Source of the DNA: Archangium gephyra
Lineage (GTDB): Bacteria; Myxococcota; Myxococcia; Myxococcales; Myxococcaceae
Direction: 5' to 3'
Assembly (NCBI GenBank): GCA_003243425.1
Contig: QFQP01000013.1
Location: 124,001-188,000, forward strand
DNA: 64,000 nucleotides
The notes under the pieces are model-generated. The model saw nothing but the letters and a program-made list of their open reading frames with translations, did not search any database and was not told where the DNA came from. How positions within the stretch are numbered: the stretch's first letter is position 1; the number at the start of each line of letters is the position of its first letter. Shown piece by piece: positions 54,700-64,000 of this stretch. Both the position numbers and the translations under genes were made by a program.

Positions 54700-55835
54700 T
54701 GAGCGGCGGGGCCGTCGGCGAGCTTCCACGCGTTGAGCAGCCGCACGCGCACGTCTGGCGGTTCCCACGTGAAGGCCCAGCGCGAACGCCAGAGATTGGT
54801 ACCCAGCATCTTGTCGTCGGTATCCGGCAGCGTGCGCGCCACCTTGCGGCTGAAGTGCAGCACCGATTCATCGAAGCGCGGGTCGCCGGACTTCACGACG
54901 ATCGCCACGTCAGCGAGCGCGCCCGTCGCGTCGGTGGTCATCTCGAGCACGGTGCGCAGCCGTTCACGCTGAATGCGCTCACGAATGTTCTCGGAAGCCG
55001 AGAGCATCTGCAGCATCTGCTCCCGCGAGCGCGCGTCGTCGACCGTGGGCGTCGGCACGTTGCCTCCCGCGATGCTGCGACCGAGCGGTGAATCGGACAC
55101 GCGCCTGGCAGCCTCGGCCGACGGGCCGCTGTTGAACATGATGCCCGCGACATCGCGCGCCACGTCACCAGCCGTCATGGGCGTCTTGTCGATGTTGGTC
55201 TTCGGCAGCGCGGTGCGCATCGCACTCTCGTAGCGCTTGAAGTGCGCAGGCACGTTGCCAACCGCCACGGCGGCCAGACCGACCTGTTCGCGAAGCTCGG
55301 CGTTCAACTTCCGTGTCAGCACGTCGCCCGTGTATTCGTCGAGCGCGCGTTGATCCGGCCGTTCACCGGGCCCGTTTCGAACGGTCGTCCCGCGCGGTGT
55401 TTCTTCGAGGCCACCGGTCCCCAGGGACATCGTGAAGCCAGCGCTCGGCGTCAGCGTCGGCCGCGCAACCACCGGGCCGTCAGCGCCCTCGGCGCCTTGA
55501 ACGTTCGACGGAACGTCGCTGGTGCCGGTACCCGCGGTGCCAGCAGCGGTGGGCGCCGGCGCTGTCGGTTGTGAAGTCGCCTGCTTCTTCTGTGTGCTCT
55601 TGACCACCGGCTGCTGCGGTTGAGGTTGCGCTTCGGGTTGCGGCGCGGCCTCGGGTGTCTGCGCGTCGACCCACGCGATGTCCTCGAGCACGATGGGCCT
55701 CGCGAAGTACGGAGGCGGCTGTTCGACCGCTGAACTCGCGAACCACAGGAAGAACAGCGCATGCAGGGCGAGGGAGACGCCCAGGAGCGCCAGAACCCTC
55801 AGTCGATCAGCCCGTCTCTGCACGTTGGTGCACAT
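54696..55835 (-). CDS. TonB-C-like periplasmic protein with N-terminal anchor
   Basis: A 379-aa protein with one N-terminal membrane segment (LALLGVSLALHALFFLWFA), a Pro/Gln-rich linker typical of TonB, and a C-terminal domain like TonB-C (RERLRTVLEMTTDATGALAD, then FDESVLHFSRKVARTLPD). The middle ~150 residues are unassigned. It could span the periplasm like TonB, but no exbB/exbD genes are nearby. ATG 55835 is chosen so the anchor is near the N-terminus. Confidence 0.72.
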   Translation of the reverse strand: MCTNVQRRADRLRVLALLGVSLALHALFFLWFASSAVEQPPPYFARPIVLEDIAWVDAQTPEAAPQPEAQPQPQQPVVKSTQKKQATSQPTAPAPTAAGTAGTGTSDVPSNVQGAEGADGPVVARPTLTPSAGFTMSLGTGGLEETPRGTTVRNGPGERPDQRALDEYTGDVLTRKLNAELREQVGLAAVAVGNVPAHFKRYESAMRTALPKTNIDKTPMTAGDVARDVAGIMFNSGPSAEAARRVSDSPLGRSIAGGNVPTPTVDDARSREQMLQMLSASENIRERIQRERLRTVLEMTTDATGALADVAIVVKSGDPRFDESVLHFSRKVARTLPDTDDKMLGTNLWRSRWAFTWEPPDVRVRLLNAWKLADGPAAQ

Positions 55836-55872
55836 AACACCGACACGGGTGTGGAGTAGAAGCCGCTCCCGC

Positions 55873-56919
55873 ATGCTGCCCTTCACGTCGCCGCTCGAAC
55901 CGATGCTCGCCGAGGCGCAAGACGAAATTCCCTCTGGTGACGGGTGGTTCTACGAACCCAAGTGGGACGGATTTCGTTCCATCGTGTTTCGCGACGGTGA
56001 TGCCGTTCACCTGTGCAGCCGGAACGGGCAGCCGCTCGAGCGCTACTTTCCCGACGTGGTGGCGGGGCTCAAACGCTCGCTGCCGGAACGCATCGTGATC
56101 GACGGCGAGATCATTCTGCCCGGTGAAAAGGGGCTCGATTTCGATGCCCTCGGTCAGCGCATTCACCCCGCAGCGTCCCGCATCAAGCGCCTGTCCGAAG
56201 AGACGCCTGCAGGCTTCGTGGCCTTCGATTGTCTCGCGCTGGGCGACGACGATCTCCGCGAGAAGGGCACGCTCGAACGTCGAGGTGTGCTGCGTCGCAA
56301 CTTTCAGGGGCACGGCGCCTTCTTCGTCACGCCGCACACCATGGACGCAGCCGAAGCGAAGCGGTGGTTCGAAGAGTTCGAAGGTGCTGGCTGCGACGGC
56401 GTCATCGCGCGGCGAGTCGAACTCGGCTACCGGCCCGGCGAGCGCGTGATGGTGAAGATCAAGCACGGGCGCACGGTCGACGTCGTCGTCGGCGCGTATC
56501 GCGAAGGCAAGAAGCCCGGCACCGTCGGGTCGTTGTTGCTCGGGCTGTACGACGAGCACGGCGTGTTTCATCTCGTCGGCCACACGTCTTCTTTTTCAGC
56601 CAAAGAAAAGGCCGCGCTGGTCGATTTCCTGAAGCCGTACGTCGGCGAGTCGTTCGGTGAAGGCCGCGCGCCCGATCAACCCAACCGGTGGAGCAACGGG
56701 AAGCAACCCGCGCCCACCGTTCATCTGCGCCCCGAGTTGGTCTGCGAAGTTCGCTACGACTACCTGCAGGGCCCGCGCTTCCGACATGCGGCGACTTTCC
56801 TGCGCTGGCGCGATGACAAGAACCCGAAGGACTGTCTGTTTTCGCAGCTGCTGCCTCCCAACCCGTTCAGCCTCGAGAAGATCGTGGCGCTGAGCCCGAG
56901 CCGTGTCGCTTCGACCTGA
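55873..56919 (+). CDS. ATP-dependent DNA ligase (LigC type)
   Basis: A 348-aa ligase. The catalytic Lys is in EPKWDGFRS, with motif III-like IVIDGEIIL, motif IV DGVIARR and motif V VKIKHGR. A C-terminal OB fold follows, ending with RHAATFLRWRDDKNP. It lacks the polymerase and nuclease parts of LigD, and no Ku gene is adjacent. Characterised LigC enzymes serve base-excision repair. The 3' end overlaps the NFACT gene by 17 nt. Confidence 0.9.
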   Translation: MLPFTSPLEPMLAEAQDEIPSGDGWFYEPKWDGFRSIVFRDGDAVHLCSRNGQPLERYFPDVVAGLKRSLPERIVIDGEIILPGEKGLDFDALGQRIHPAASRIKRLSEETPAGFVAFDCLALGDDDLREKGTLERRGVLRRNFQGHGAFFVTPHTMDAAEAKRWFEEFEGAGCDGVIARRVELGYRPGERVMVKIKHGRTVDVVVGAYREGKKPGTVGSLLLGLYDEHGVFHLVGHTSSFSAKEKAALVDFLKPYVGESFGEGRAPDQPNRWSNGKQPAPTVHLRPELVCEVRYDYLQGPRFRHAATFLRWRDDKNPKDCLFSQLLPPNPFSLEKIVALSPSRVAST

Positions 56920-58294
56920 CGAGCTGGTCGCCATCGCGGCCGAGCTGAATCGCGAACTGGCCGGCGGCGTGGTGCAGAAGGTGTATGCGCCCACGACCAC
57001 GCGCGTGTACTTCGAGGTGCGCGTGCCGGGTCGCAGCGTGACCATGCTGGTGTGCAGCGACGCCGGTGCGACGCGAATCTCGGCGGTGCTGGAGCGCCCG
57101 CAGAACCCGCCCACGCCGCCCACGTGGCAGTCGGTGTTCCGACGCGAGCTGACCGGCGCGAAGCTGGTCGACGCCGAGGCGTTGCCCACGCGCAAGACGT
57201 TGCTGCTGCACTTCACGAAAGACGCGCGCTACCTGACGCTGGTGCTCGAAGTGACGACCGCTCCGGTGATCGTGCTGTGCGCCGGCGAGAACGTGTTGTC
57301 ACAGTCGATCCCCACGCGGCCGGGGCTGCGCGTCGGCCATCCGTGGAAACCGCTGGAGGCGCACGAAGGCAAGCCACAGCCCTCGCGGCTCCAGGGTGAG
57401 CGAACCTTCCTGCGCTTGAGTCACGCGGCCGAGGCGCTGCTGGCGACCGTCGAGCAGAAGACCTGGGTCGATGCGCGCCGTGCACCGCTGCTGGCGAAGC
57501 TCAAGAAGCTGCGTCGCACCGTCGAGAAGGTGCGTGTCGAAGCCGATCGCTCGGCGCAGGCCAACGCCCTGAGAAGGGAAGGGGAGCTGCTCACGCAGAA
57601 CCTCTACCGCCTCAAACGTGGCGAGGCGTCGGTGACGCTGACCGAGTACCTCGAAGACGGCAGCACCAACGACGTCGTGGTGACGCTCGACCCGCGCCGC
57701 ACCCCCCAGCAGGAAGTCGAGCACCGCTTCCATCAGTACAAGCGGCAACTGCGCGGCGCTGAAATGGCGAAGGCGCGCCTGGCGACCCTGCATAAAGAAG
57801 AGGAGGGGCTTCAGGCGCAGCTGACCGCGCTGGAGACCGCGCCTCCCGAAGCGCCACCGTTGCAGTCGTCGCCGCGCAGCACCGCTCAGCAGCAGCCGCT
57901 GCCGCCGTACCGCGAGTACCTGGGCCACGGCGGTCAGAAGATCTGGGTAGGTCGTGGGTCGGCGCACAACGACGCGCTCACCTTCCACGTCGCCCGGCCG
58001 TTCCACGTGTGGTTCCACGCGCGTGGCGTCCCCGGCGCCCATGTCGTCGTGCCGCTGGACAAACAGGCGCAGCTGACACCCGAAGTGCTGCTCGATGCGG
58101 CGCATCTGGCCGCTCACAACTCCGACGCCAAAGGCGAGCCCCGCGTCGAGGTCAGTTACGTGCCCGTGAAGTACGTGCACAAACCGAAAGACTCGGCGCC
58201 CGGTGCCGTCACCTACACGCGCGAAAAGACCTTGATGCTGCGCCTGGAGCCCGGCCGACTCGAGCGCCTCTTGAGCGCGCAAAGCGAGCCGTGA
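56903..58294 (+). CDS. NFACT (RqcH/FbpA-like) protein
   Basis: A 463-aa protein, shorter than typical RqcH (~570 aa). NFACT-N begins LRPDELVAIAAELNRELAGG; the PPTWQSVFRRELTGAKL segment is family-like. A coiled coil occupies ~190-310. The C-terminal NFACT-R domain is well kept: GGQKIWVGRGSAHNDALTF and VWFHARGVPGAHVVV. RqcH homologues bind stalled 50S subunits and add C-terminal Ala tails to nascent chains. GTG 56903 lies inside the end of ligC, so the two are coupled. Confidence 0.88.
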   Translation: MSLRPDELVAIAAELNRELAGGVVQKVYAPTTTRVYFEVRVPGRSVTMLVCSDAGATRISAVLERPQNPPTPPTWQSVFRRELTGAKLVDAEALPTRKTLLLHFTKDARYLTLVLEVTTAPVIVLCAGENVLSQSIPTRPGLRVGHPWKPLEAHEGKPQPSRLQGERTFLRLSHAAEALLATVEQKTWVDARRAPLLAKLKKLRRTVEKVRVEADRSAQANALRREGELLTQNLYRLKRGEASVTLTEYLEDGSTNDVVVTLDPRRTPQQEVEHRFHQYKRQLRGAEMAKARLATLHKEEEGLQAQLTALETAPPEAPPLQSSPRSTAQQQPLPPYREYLGHGGQKIWVGRGSAHNDALTFHVARPFHVWFHARGVPGAHVVVPLDKQAQLTPEVLLDAAHLAAHNSDAKGEPRVEVSYVPVKYVHKPKDSAPGAVTYTREKTLMLRLEPGRLERLLSAQSEP

Positions 58295-58600
58295 GCGACG
58301 TTCAAGACTCACTGCATCAAAAGTGCCGTTTGATCGGCAAAACGGAGCTGTGTTACAGCGCGCGCCCTTTCAGGACTCGTACCCACACCCCTGCTGGAGT
58401 GCCGATTTGTTGGCGTTCATGCTCTCACCGTCTGTCGCTTCGCTAACGGCGCGCGCGTTTGCCGCCAGAGTGACGTCGTCTTCGGTGCGCATGATGGGGA
58501 CGAATTCTCAAATGGAATCAAAGGGTTTTGTCTCTGTGAGGCAGTCCGCGAATACGGCACGCAAGTTGCCCTTCCGGGTCGCCCGTTCCTGGAGGACCGC
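58295..58600 (+). other. Intergenic leader, 306 bp, no gene recognised
   Basis: No convincing coding frame on either strand. It begins with a weak dyad CCGTTT-N8-AAACGG that might end the NFACT transcript, and carries an AT-richer stretch (TTCTCAAATGGAATCAAAGG, ~58505) that could be the promoter of the outer-membrane protein gene. It ends with GGAGG properly spaced before the next GTG. No RNA gene identified. Confidence 0.4.
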
Positions 58601-59785
58601 GTGAAGCGTGCGCTTGCCGCAATTCTGATGGTGGTGATGGTGCCCATGGCGGCACTTGGCCAGGAGGCTGGCCAGACCACCCCTCCGGCTCCAACGCCGA
58701 CCGCGCCGGATTCTTCCGCGACCACGCCGGAAGCGCCTGCGCAGCCGCCCACGACCTCGACAGGTCAGCCGACCGCGCCGGCCGCGAAGAAGGCCAGCAA
58801 CCCGCTCGCGAAGGCCGTTCAGGCGCGTACGCCCGAAGAGCAGGCCCGCCAGTCCGGCTTCCAGATGATCACCTCGCTCGACCACTACCTGGGCACGGGC
58901 ACCTTCGTCGACGCGACCAAGTACGCGTCGCTCTCGGCGTGGCTCACGATCATCCCCCAGTACCTGTTCGGCATTGGCAGCCAGCGCCTGGTGGCCAGCG
59001 GCACCATTCGCGGCGTGTGGGAATACACGCTGCCCGACGCGGCCACCGGTCGTCGTTGGCAGATCTGGGACGTCAGCCTCGGCGTCTCCGCGCCTGCGCT
59101 CTTCAAGGAGAAGTGGTTGACGGGCATCGCCTTCACGCCCAGCGTCGGTCTGACCATTCCGACCTCGCCCGAGAGCTGGAACTCGGGCCTCATCACCACG
59201 CTGCGCGCCGGTGTCGTGATGTCCCGCTCGGTGAAGATCGTCGACTTCCGCGCGGTGGTCAGCGTGGCGCGCTCGTTCCACACACAGACCGTCACCGGCT
59301 ACCGCAACCCCGCGTTGACCGGCGCTGCGGCGACCGACTCGCAGGGCAACCTCCTGGCCATCTGCCGCGCCGGCGAGTCGCTGTGCGGCGTGGCGGGCAA
59401 CAACACCGCGTGGCTGCTCTCGGTGGGCGGTCAGGTGCAACTCCGTGCCACGGGCAGCCTGTTGTTCTACGTGGGCTACACGTTCCTGAAGACGTGGCGC
59501 TACGCCGTGACCGAAACCGACCCGTCGCAAGACCCGTATGCGTCGCAGGCCATGACGAGCGAAGGTCGGTACGCAGTGCGCGCAGGAGCTGGTGAGTTCG
59601 ACCGTACGTCGGCCTTCTTCGGCGGCAGTTACCAGCTCAATGAGCACTACTCGATCGACCTCGGCCTGAGCACCGTTCAGACGCCGCTCGACGGCCAGCG
59701 CCGTGTGCGCTTCCCGTTCATCGCCTTCACCAACGCGGCTGACAACGCCACGTCGCTCTACTTCACCTTCACCGCGGCCTACTGA
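58601..59785 (+). CDS. Predicted outer-membrane beta-barrel protein
   Basis: A 394-aa exported protein: signal peptide (MKRALAAILMVVMVPMAALG), a Pro/Thr/Ala linker of ~65 residues, then alternating amphipathic strands (LTIIPQYLFG, QIWDVSLGVSAPA, LITTLRAGVVMSR, LLSVGGQVQLRA, LFYVGYTFLKTW) and a C-terminal aromatic-rich strand ending TFTAAY. This fits an outer-membrane porin-like barrel; family not identified. GTG 58601 is fixed by GGAGG. The metzincin-like lipoprotein follows after 41 nt. Confidence 0.78.
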   Translation: MKRALAAILMVVMVPMAALGQEAGQTTPPAPTPTAPDSSATTPEAPAQPPTTSTGQPTAPAAKKASNPLAKAVQARTPEEQARQSGFQMITSLDHYLGTGTFVDATKYASLSAWLTIIPQYLFGIGSQRLVASGTIRGVWEYTLPDAATGRRWQIWDVSLGVSAPALFKEKWLTGIAFTPSVGLTIPTSPESWNSGLITTLRAGVVMSRSVKIVDFRAVVSVARSFHTQTVTGYRNPALTGAAATDSQGNLLAICRAGESLCGVAGNNTAWLLSVGGQVQLRATGSLLFYVGYTFLKTWRYAVTETDPSQDPYASQAMTSEGRYAVRAGAGEFDRTSAFFGGSYQLNEHYSIDLGLSTVQTPLDGQRRVRFPFIAFTNAADNATSLYFTFTAAY

Positions 59786-59826
59786 TCATGTCTTCCCGCA
59801 CCCTGCAGTCGTCTTCCGGAGGCACC

Positions 59827-62800
59827 ATGCACCGTCGCTCACCTTCCTGGCGCTTCGCCTGCGCTGCGCTTGCCGCGCTCACCGTGGCCGGTTGCGCGCA
59901 AAGCAACGGCGACCTCGTCACGGTTCAGCCGAACGTCGTGCGCAAGACCGACCTGCTCGATGGGCAGTGGTTCTTCCGCAACACGGTGACCTGGACGCCT
60001 TTCAACACCCAGTTCACGTTCCCCGGCCAGACCGGCAACATGGAAAAGCTGGTCTGGGAAGTTCAGCAGAACAACCTGGTCGGCTACCGCTCGTACCCGT
60101 ACATCGTCGGTAGCGAGCCGAACGTCGACCCGACGTCGCTCGTGTCTGGCACGACGGCCAAGTACTGCGACGCCAACGGCAAGTGCACGGGCGGCCAGAA
60201 GTACTACGGCGCGCCGGTGGTGGCCTTCCCCATTCTCAGCCACTTCGACATTCAGCGCGGGTACAACGTCGGCACCGGCGAGCAGACCAACGTCATCAGC
60301 GAGAACTCGTCGGACCGCCCGTGGAACGAGCGCGAGTTCATCCGCGTGAACTGGGCGGCGAACATGCTGAACCAGAGCTCCGGCATGAACTGGGGCACGG
60401 TTCAGAACCCCAACGACCCGAACAAGACCACCAACGCCAACTGGATTCAGGCCAACGAGCCCGACAGCGACCCGTATGACTGGCCCACGTTCGAGTACAC
60501 CGACCGCGACGGCGACGGGAACAAGGAGCTCACCTACTTCGACGTGACCGGTCGCTACCTCGCGAGCCCCGACCAGTACTACTACGAGGGCTTCGGCAAC
60601 ATTCCGCTCTGTCTCTTCGCGGCCGGCATCTACGAGTGCGCGTCGAGCGAAATCCACATGCGCGTGTCGATCGCCAAGGTCGACGCCACGTGGTCGCGCG
60701 ACTACGAGCCGCTGCAGTACGGCAACGAGCTGATGTCGTACTTCGGCTACTTCCGCACCGAGCGCCTCAACTGGGACCAGAAGTTCGGCGCCACGGAGTC
60801 GGCGCGCATCCTCCTCGGCCAGCGTCACCGCGTGTGGAAGGAGTACTACGAGAAGGAGAACGGTGAGGTCACCGACCGCTCGATCCCGATGGCGAACCGC
60901 ACGCCGGAACCCATCAAGTACTACTTCACGCCGGCCAACCGCATGGGCGGTCAGGAGCGCTACGACGAGTTCTTCGAGCCCGGCAAGCGCATCGAGGCCG
61001 ACTTCGACCGTTCGTTCCGTCGCGCGATCGCCGCGGCTCGCGGAGGCACCGAGGCCGAGAAGGCCGACTGGCGCGCCCAGCCGCAGATGTTCTTCCTCTG
61101 CCACAACCCCGTTCGCGCTGGTGACCCGGCCGCCTGCGGCGACGCCGGCTTCTCGCCGAAGATCGGCGACCTCCGTTACAGCTTCGTGAACACCGTTGCC
61201 GAGCCGGTCGCGAACGGCCTGCTTGGTTACGGCCCCAGCTCCGCTGACCCGGAAACGGGCCAGGTCATCTCCGGCATGTCGAACACCTACACGTGGGGCG
61301 TCGACATGTACGGCCGCGACGTCGCCAACTGGATCAACCTGCTCAACGATCAGGTGTCGGCGTCAGACTACCTGTCGGGCAAGCAGATCACCGACTTCGT
61401 GGCTCGCAACCCGACGTACAACATCGCTGGCCTGCCGAAGAACGGCGAGCTCCGCTCGGAGCTCCAGTCGGTGCCGACGCGCCGCGACTTCTCGGTCGGC
61501 GCCTTCGATCGCCCCACGCCGCGCATGGCGGCGGTCATCAACAAGATCGTCGGTGACAAGACCACCATCGCCAGCCGCGGTGACGACATGAAGCGCGTCG
61601 CCGACCAGCTCGCGAAGTACCCGGCGCTCGAGGCCGCGGTGCTCGACAACCCCGACGTGCAGGCCGACCTCGTGAACCTGCTGCCCGGCTTCGCCCGCGT
61701 GGCCGCGCAGCGCGACCCGTCGTTCCTCCGCACCGCGTCGCGCAGCGTGCTCACCAACATCAAGCTCTCGCAGGAGTGGGAGAAGCAGCGCATCGCGATG
61801 TTGTCGAAGAACAACATCACCACCTTCGAGTTCTACGACCGCACCCTCATCGGCCTCGCGACGCGCATGCGCGAGACGCGCGACACCATGATCGGCGAGT
61901 TCTCGGTCACCGGTCACCCCTCGTGCGCCGCGAAGACGAGCTGCACCGATGCCGAAGCCAAGGGCCTTGCCGACAACCACATCGCCCGGCTGGTTCGCCA
62001 GCAGGTGTGGCTCGGCACCGCGCTGCACGAGACCGGTCACACGCTCAACCTGCGCCACAACTTCCAGGGCTCGTACGACTCCATCAACTACTTCGACGAG
62101 TACTGGGACATCCGCAAGGACTCGCTGTTCGTGAACCAGGGTGGCGTTCGCAAGATGCCGCGCACCCCGGCTGACCTGAAGGCCAGCGCGCAGGGCACCG
62201 AGGCGCAGCTCCTCGAGGGCATGCACGACAAGGAGTACTCGTCGATCATGGACTACTCCGGGAAGATCTTCGGCGACTGGGCCGGTCTCGGGAAGTACGA
62301 CGAAGCGGCGATCATCTTCGCGTACTCGGGCGACACCAGGCCGGGCTACGTCGAAGTGTTCAACAACGCGCGTCGCATGTCGGCGACGTTCCCCGGCTCT
62401 GACGGCACCAACGTCAAGGTGTCCGGTGCCGGCTCCGACCTGCCGCTGATCAACGTCACCCACACCACGCCGAACATCCGCAACTACACCGAGCGGTTCC
62501 ACTACTCGACGGTGCCGCTGCACTTCGGTGAAGGCGCTGACGTCCTCTCGGCCATCAACGACGGCATCATCAAGCTGCGCGACCGCAGCCTCGCCAAGTG
62601 GACCGACGTGGTCGCCGACGAAGAGCGCGTGCGCGCGGCGTTGCTCGCCGACCCCGAGCTCATCAACAACCCCGACACCGCTGCTGGCGTCATCGGCAAC
62701 GCGCGTCTCCGCGTGCCGTACATGTTCTGCAGCGACGAGTCGGCCGACGGACCGGTGCTTTCGTGCAGCCGCTTCGACCGTGGGCCGGACTACTACGAGA

Positions 62801-64000
62801 TCGTCCAGACCAAGCTCGAGGACTACTGGAACTACTACGTCGACTCGCACTTCCGCCGCGGCCGTGAGTCGTTCTCAGGCAACGAGGCGATGAACCGTAC
62901 CTTCAGCACCTTCTACACGACGGCCAACACGTACCGTCACTGGGTGTACGAGTACTACAAGCGCACCACGCGCAATCAGGAGCAGGTCACGCGCTACAAC
63001 TTCGACGCCACCTTCCAGGACCTCTGGACCATGGCGGTGCTCGACGGCGTGAACCAGCACCTCAACGTGATGTCGGTGCCGCCGGACGGTCTGTTCATGT
63101 ACCGCAACCTCACGGGCGGCCCGCGCTGGGACCTCATCAACCAGGGCGACGACTTCGACTACGTGAACCCGACGGGTCGTGCGCGTCTCGAGGAGATCTA
63201 CCGGAGCCGCTACGGCGCGACGGACTTCGTGGTCGTGCCGCGCGGCCTCGGCCGTCGCATGTACAGCAACTACGACTACAAGTCGGGCTACAACTTCTAC
63301 AACCGCATGAACGAAGCTGGTCACTACAACGACCAGCTCGGCGCCATGTTCGCGGCGATCATCCCCGACATCTCGATTCAGGGTGTCGACATCATCGCTG
63401 ACCAGGACCGCTACAACATTCCGTACTACCTGGTGTTCCGCGACGAGTTCCAGGCGACGTTCAGCGCGCTCTGGGCGAACGACGAAGAGAAGATTCGCCC
63501 GGAGGTCTACAAGCTGGCGCTCCCCACGTACCCCATGGGCGGCAAGAACAACGACGGTATCGGCAACCCGGCGATCGGCCGTGAGCTCGAAGAAGCGGTG
63601 AACATCAATTGGCGCACGTACGTGCGCGGCACCGACTTCTTCCAGGGCTTCAACTACCCGCGTGAACGGACGACCTGCTCGGGGCAGCAGCACCCGTACC
63701 GTGACGACTGCTTCGTGTCGGGCTCGCGCGCCGCGCCCGCGAACATTCAGCTCACGTGGACCAGCCGCATCTACGCGCTGCTCTTCGGCATGGCGTACTT
63801 CCGCATCAACTACGACCTCGACTACGCGAAGGCCAACCAGATCTTCAAGCTGGGCTCGCGCGAGGACTTCTCGATCGCGGCCGGCTACCACACGGTCGAA
63901 GTGGCCGACGTGAACACCGGTCACCGCTACGTCGCGATCGAGAAGGACGGGGCGCCTCGCAACAGCACTGGTGCGATTCGCATGATCGGTATCGCCAACG
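59827..64000 (+). CDS. Very large metzincin-like zinc-metalloprotease lipoprotein (partial)
   Basis: At least 1391 residues with no stop before the window ends. ATG 59827 is preceded by GGAGG; the signal peptide ends LTVAGC-AQS, predicting a lipoprotein. An Asp-rich turn TDRDGDGNKELTYFD lies near residue 230. Around residue 735 is an extended zinc motif HETGHTLNLRH, followed about 80 residues later by SSIMDYSG, which reads as a Met-turn. Metzincins usually have Gly where this has Asn in the zinc motif. The large N- and C-terminal regions are unassigned. Substrate unknown; it sits behind a putative outer-membrane protein. Confidence 0.9.
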   Translation, partial: MHRRSPSWRFACAALAALTVAGCAQSNGDLVTVQPNVVRKTDLLDGQWFFRNTVTWTPFNTQFTFPGQTGNMEKLVWEVQQNNLVGYRSYPYIVGSEPNVDPTSLVSGTTAKYCDANGKCTGGQKYYGAPVVAFPILSHFDIQRGYNVGTGEQTNVISENSSDRPWNEREFIRVNWAANMLNQSSGMNWGTVQNPNDPNKTTNANWIQANEPDSDPYDWPTFEYTDRDGDGNKELTYFDVTGRYLASPDQYYYEGFGNIPLCLFAAGIYECASSEIHMRVSIAKVDATWSRDYEPLQYGNELMSYFGYFRTERLNWDQKFGATESARILLGQRHRVWKEYYEKENGEVTDRSIPMANRTPEPIKYYFTPANRMGGQERYDEFFEPGKRIEADFDRSFRRAIAAARGGTEAEKADWRAQPQMFFLCHNPVRAGDPAACGDAGFSPKIGDLRYSFVNTVAEPVANGLLGYGPSSADPETGQVISGMSNTYTWGVDMYGRDVANWINLLNDQVSASDYLSGKQITDFVARNPTYNIAGLPKNGELRSELQSVPTRRDFSVGAFDRPTPRMAAVINKIVGDKTTIASRGDDMKRVADQLAKYPALEAAVLDNPDVQADLVNLLPGFARVAAQRDPSFLRTASRSVLTNIKLSQEWEKQRIAMLSKNNITTFEFYDRTLIGLATRMRETRDTMIGEFSVTGHPSCAAKTSCTDAEAKGLADNHIARLVRQQVWLGTALHETGHTLNLRHNFQGSYDSINYFDEYWDIRKDSLFVNQGGVRKMPRTPADLKASAQGTEAQLLEGMHDKEYSSIMDYSGKIFGDWAGLGKYDEAAIIFAYSGDTRPGYVEVFNNARRMSATFPGSDGTNVKVSGAGSDLPLINVTHTTPNIRNYTERFHYSTVPLHFGEGADVLSAINDGIIKLRDRSLAKWTDVVADEERVRAALLADPELINNPDTAAGVIGNARLRVPYMFCSDESADGPVLSCSRFDRGPDYYEIVQTKLEDYWNYYVDSHFRRGRESFSGNEAMNRTFSTFYTTANTYRHWVYEYYKRTTRNQEQVTRYNFDATFQDLWTMAVLDGVNQHLNVMSVPPDGLFMYRNLTGGPRWDLINQGDDFDYVNPTGRARLEEIYRSRYGATDFVVVPRGLGRRMYSNYDYKSGYNFYNRMNEAGHYNDQLGAMFAAIIPDISIQGVDIIADQDRYNIPYYLVFRDEFQATFSALWANDEEKIRPEVYKLALPTYPMGGKNNDGIGNPAIGRELEEAVNINWRTYVRGTDFFQGFNYPRERTTCSGQQHPYRDDCFVSGSRAAPANIQLTWTSRIYALLFGMAYFRINYDLDYAKANQIFKLGSREDFSIAAGYHTVEVADVNTGHRYVAIEKDGAPRNSTGAIRMIGIAN

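Noticed and set aside
61363..62850. A 495-codon minus-strand open frame near the end
   Set aside because: Antisense shadow of the metzincin-like gene, including its zinc motif region.

Overview
The window is high-GC, densely packed bacterial DNA that reads most naturally as a member of the Myxococcota (myxobacteria and relatives). The signs are many secreted lipoproteins with Gly/Asp-rich linkers (DGG, PDAG and GGGTAT runs), a serine protease ending in a MYXO-CTERM-like tail, a PEGA-domain Ser/Thr kinase, a TonB-C-like protein, frequent GTG starts and many ATGA/GTGA start-stop overlaps. No rRNA, tRNA, insertion sequence, prophage or CRISPR array was recognised. The family or genus cannot be fixed from this sequence alone.

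Layout. 0-5.2 kb: the tail of a gene, then surface lipoproteins (a VWA protein with calcium-type repeats, a PPC-like repeat protein, an ASH-domain protein). 5.2-7.5 kb: a GMC flavoprotein and its Tat-exported small subunit. 7.6-11.2 kb: two more lipoproteins, a gene remnant and a PEGA-domain kinase. 11.2-15.6 kb: a TatD-like protein that has lost its metal ligands, a frame-disrupted membrane protein, an SH3-like protein and a YegD-type Hsp70. 15.6-21.6 kb: gamma-glutamyltransferase, then the aminosugar operon glmU-glmS coupled to a degenerate GGDEF protein. 21.6-25 kb: a coniferyl-type aldehyde dehydrogenase and a Ycf46-like AAA+ ATPase.

25-36 kb is the most coherent functional block and looks like an iron/heme acquisition island. 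A leftward run of four genes (DUF4920 lipoprotein, LamG-like lipoprotein, five-repeat lipoprotein, diheme cytochrome) diverges from an imelysin-like lipoprotein across a Fur-box-like dyad. After a stand-alone rpsD, a HmuY-like lipoprotein diverges, across a second Fur-like site, from a tightly coupled operon: subtilisin-family protease with a MYXO-CTERM-like tail, TonB-dependent receptor, second HmuY-like lipoprotein. The gene order suggests secreted proteolysis of hemoproteins coupled to heme capture and import.

36-46.5 kb: a beta-propeller/M28/PDZ peptidase, a HEAT-like protein, a heme-oxygenase-fold enzyme, an M1 aminopeptidase with a HEAT-like tail, an unannotated 45-codon ORF, a beta-hydroxyacid dehydrogenase and a PlsC-type acyltransferase ending at a bidirectional terminator. 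46.5-54.3 kb: an ABC exporter, a YccF protein and an SRPBCC protein, flanked by two lipoprotein genes of opposite orientation that both carry GGGTAT tandem repeats; one is broken by a 5-nt loss inside its repeat. 54.3-58.3 kb: TfoX-N protein, TonB-C-like protein, LigC-type DNA ligase and an NFACT/RqcH-like protein. 58.6-64 kb: a predicted outer-membrane protein followed by a very large metzincin-like lipoprotein that runs off the end of the window.
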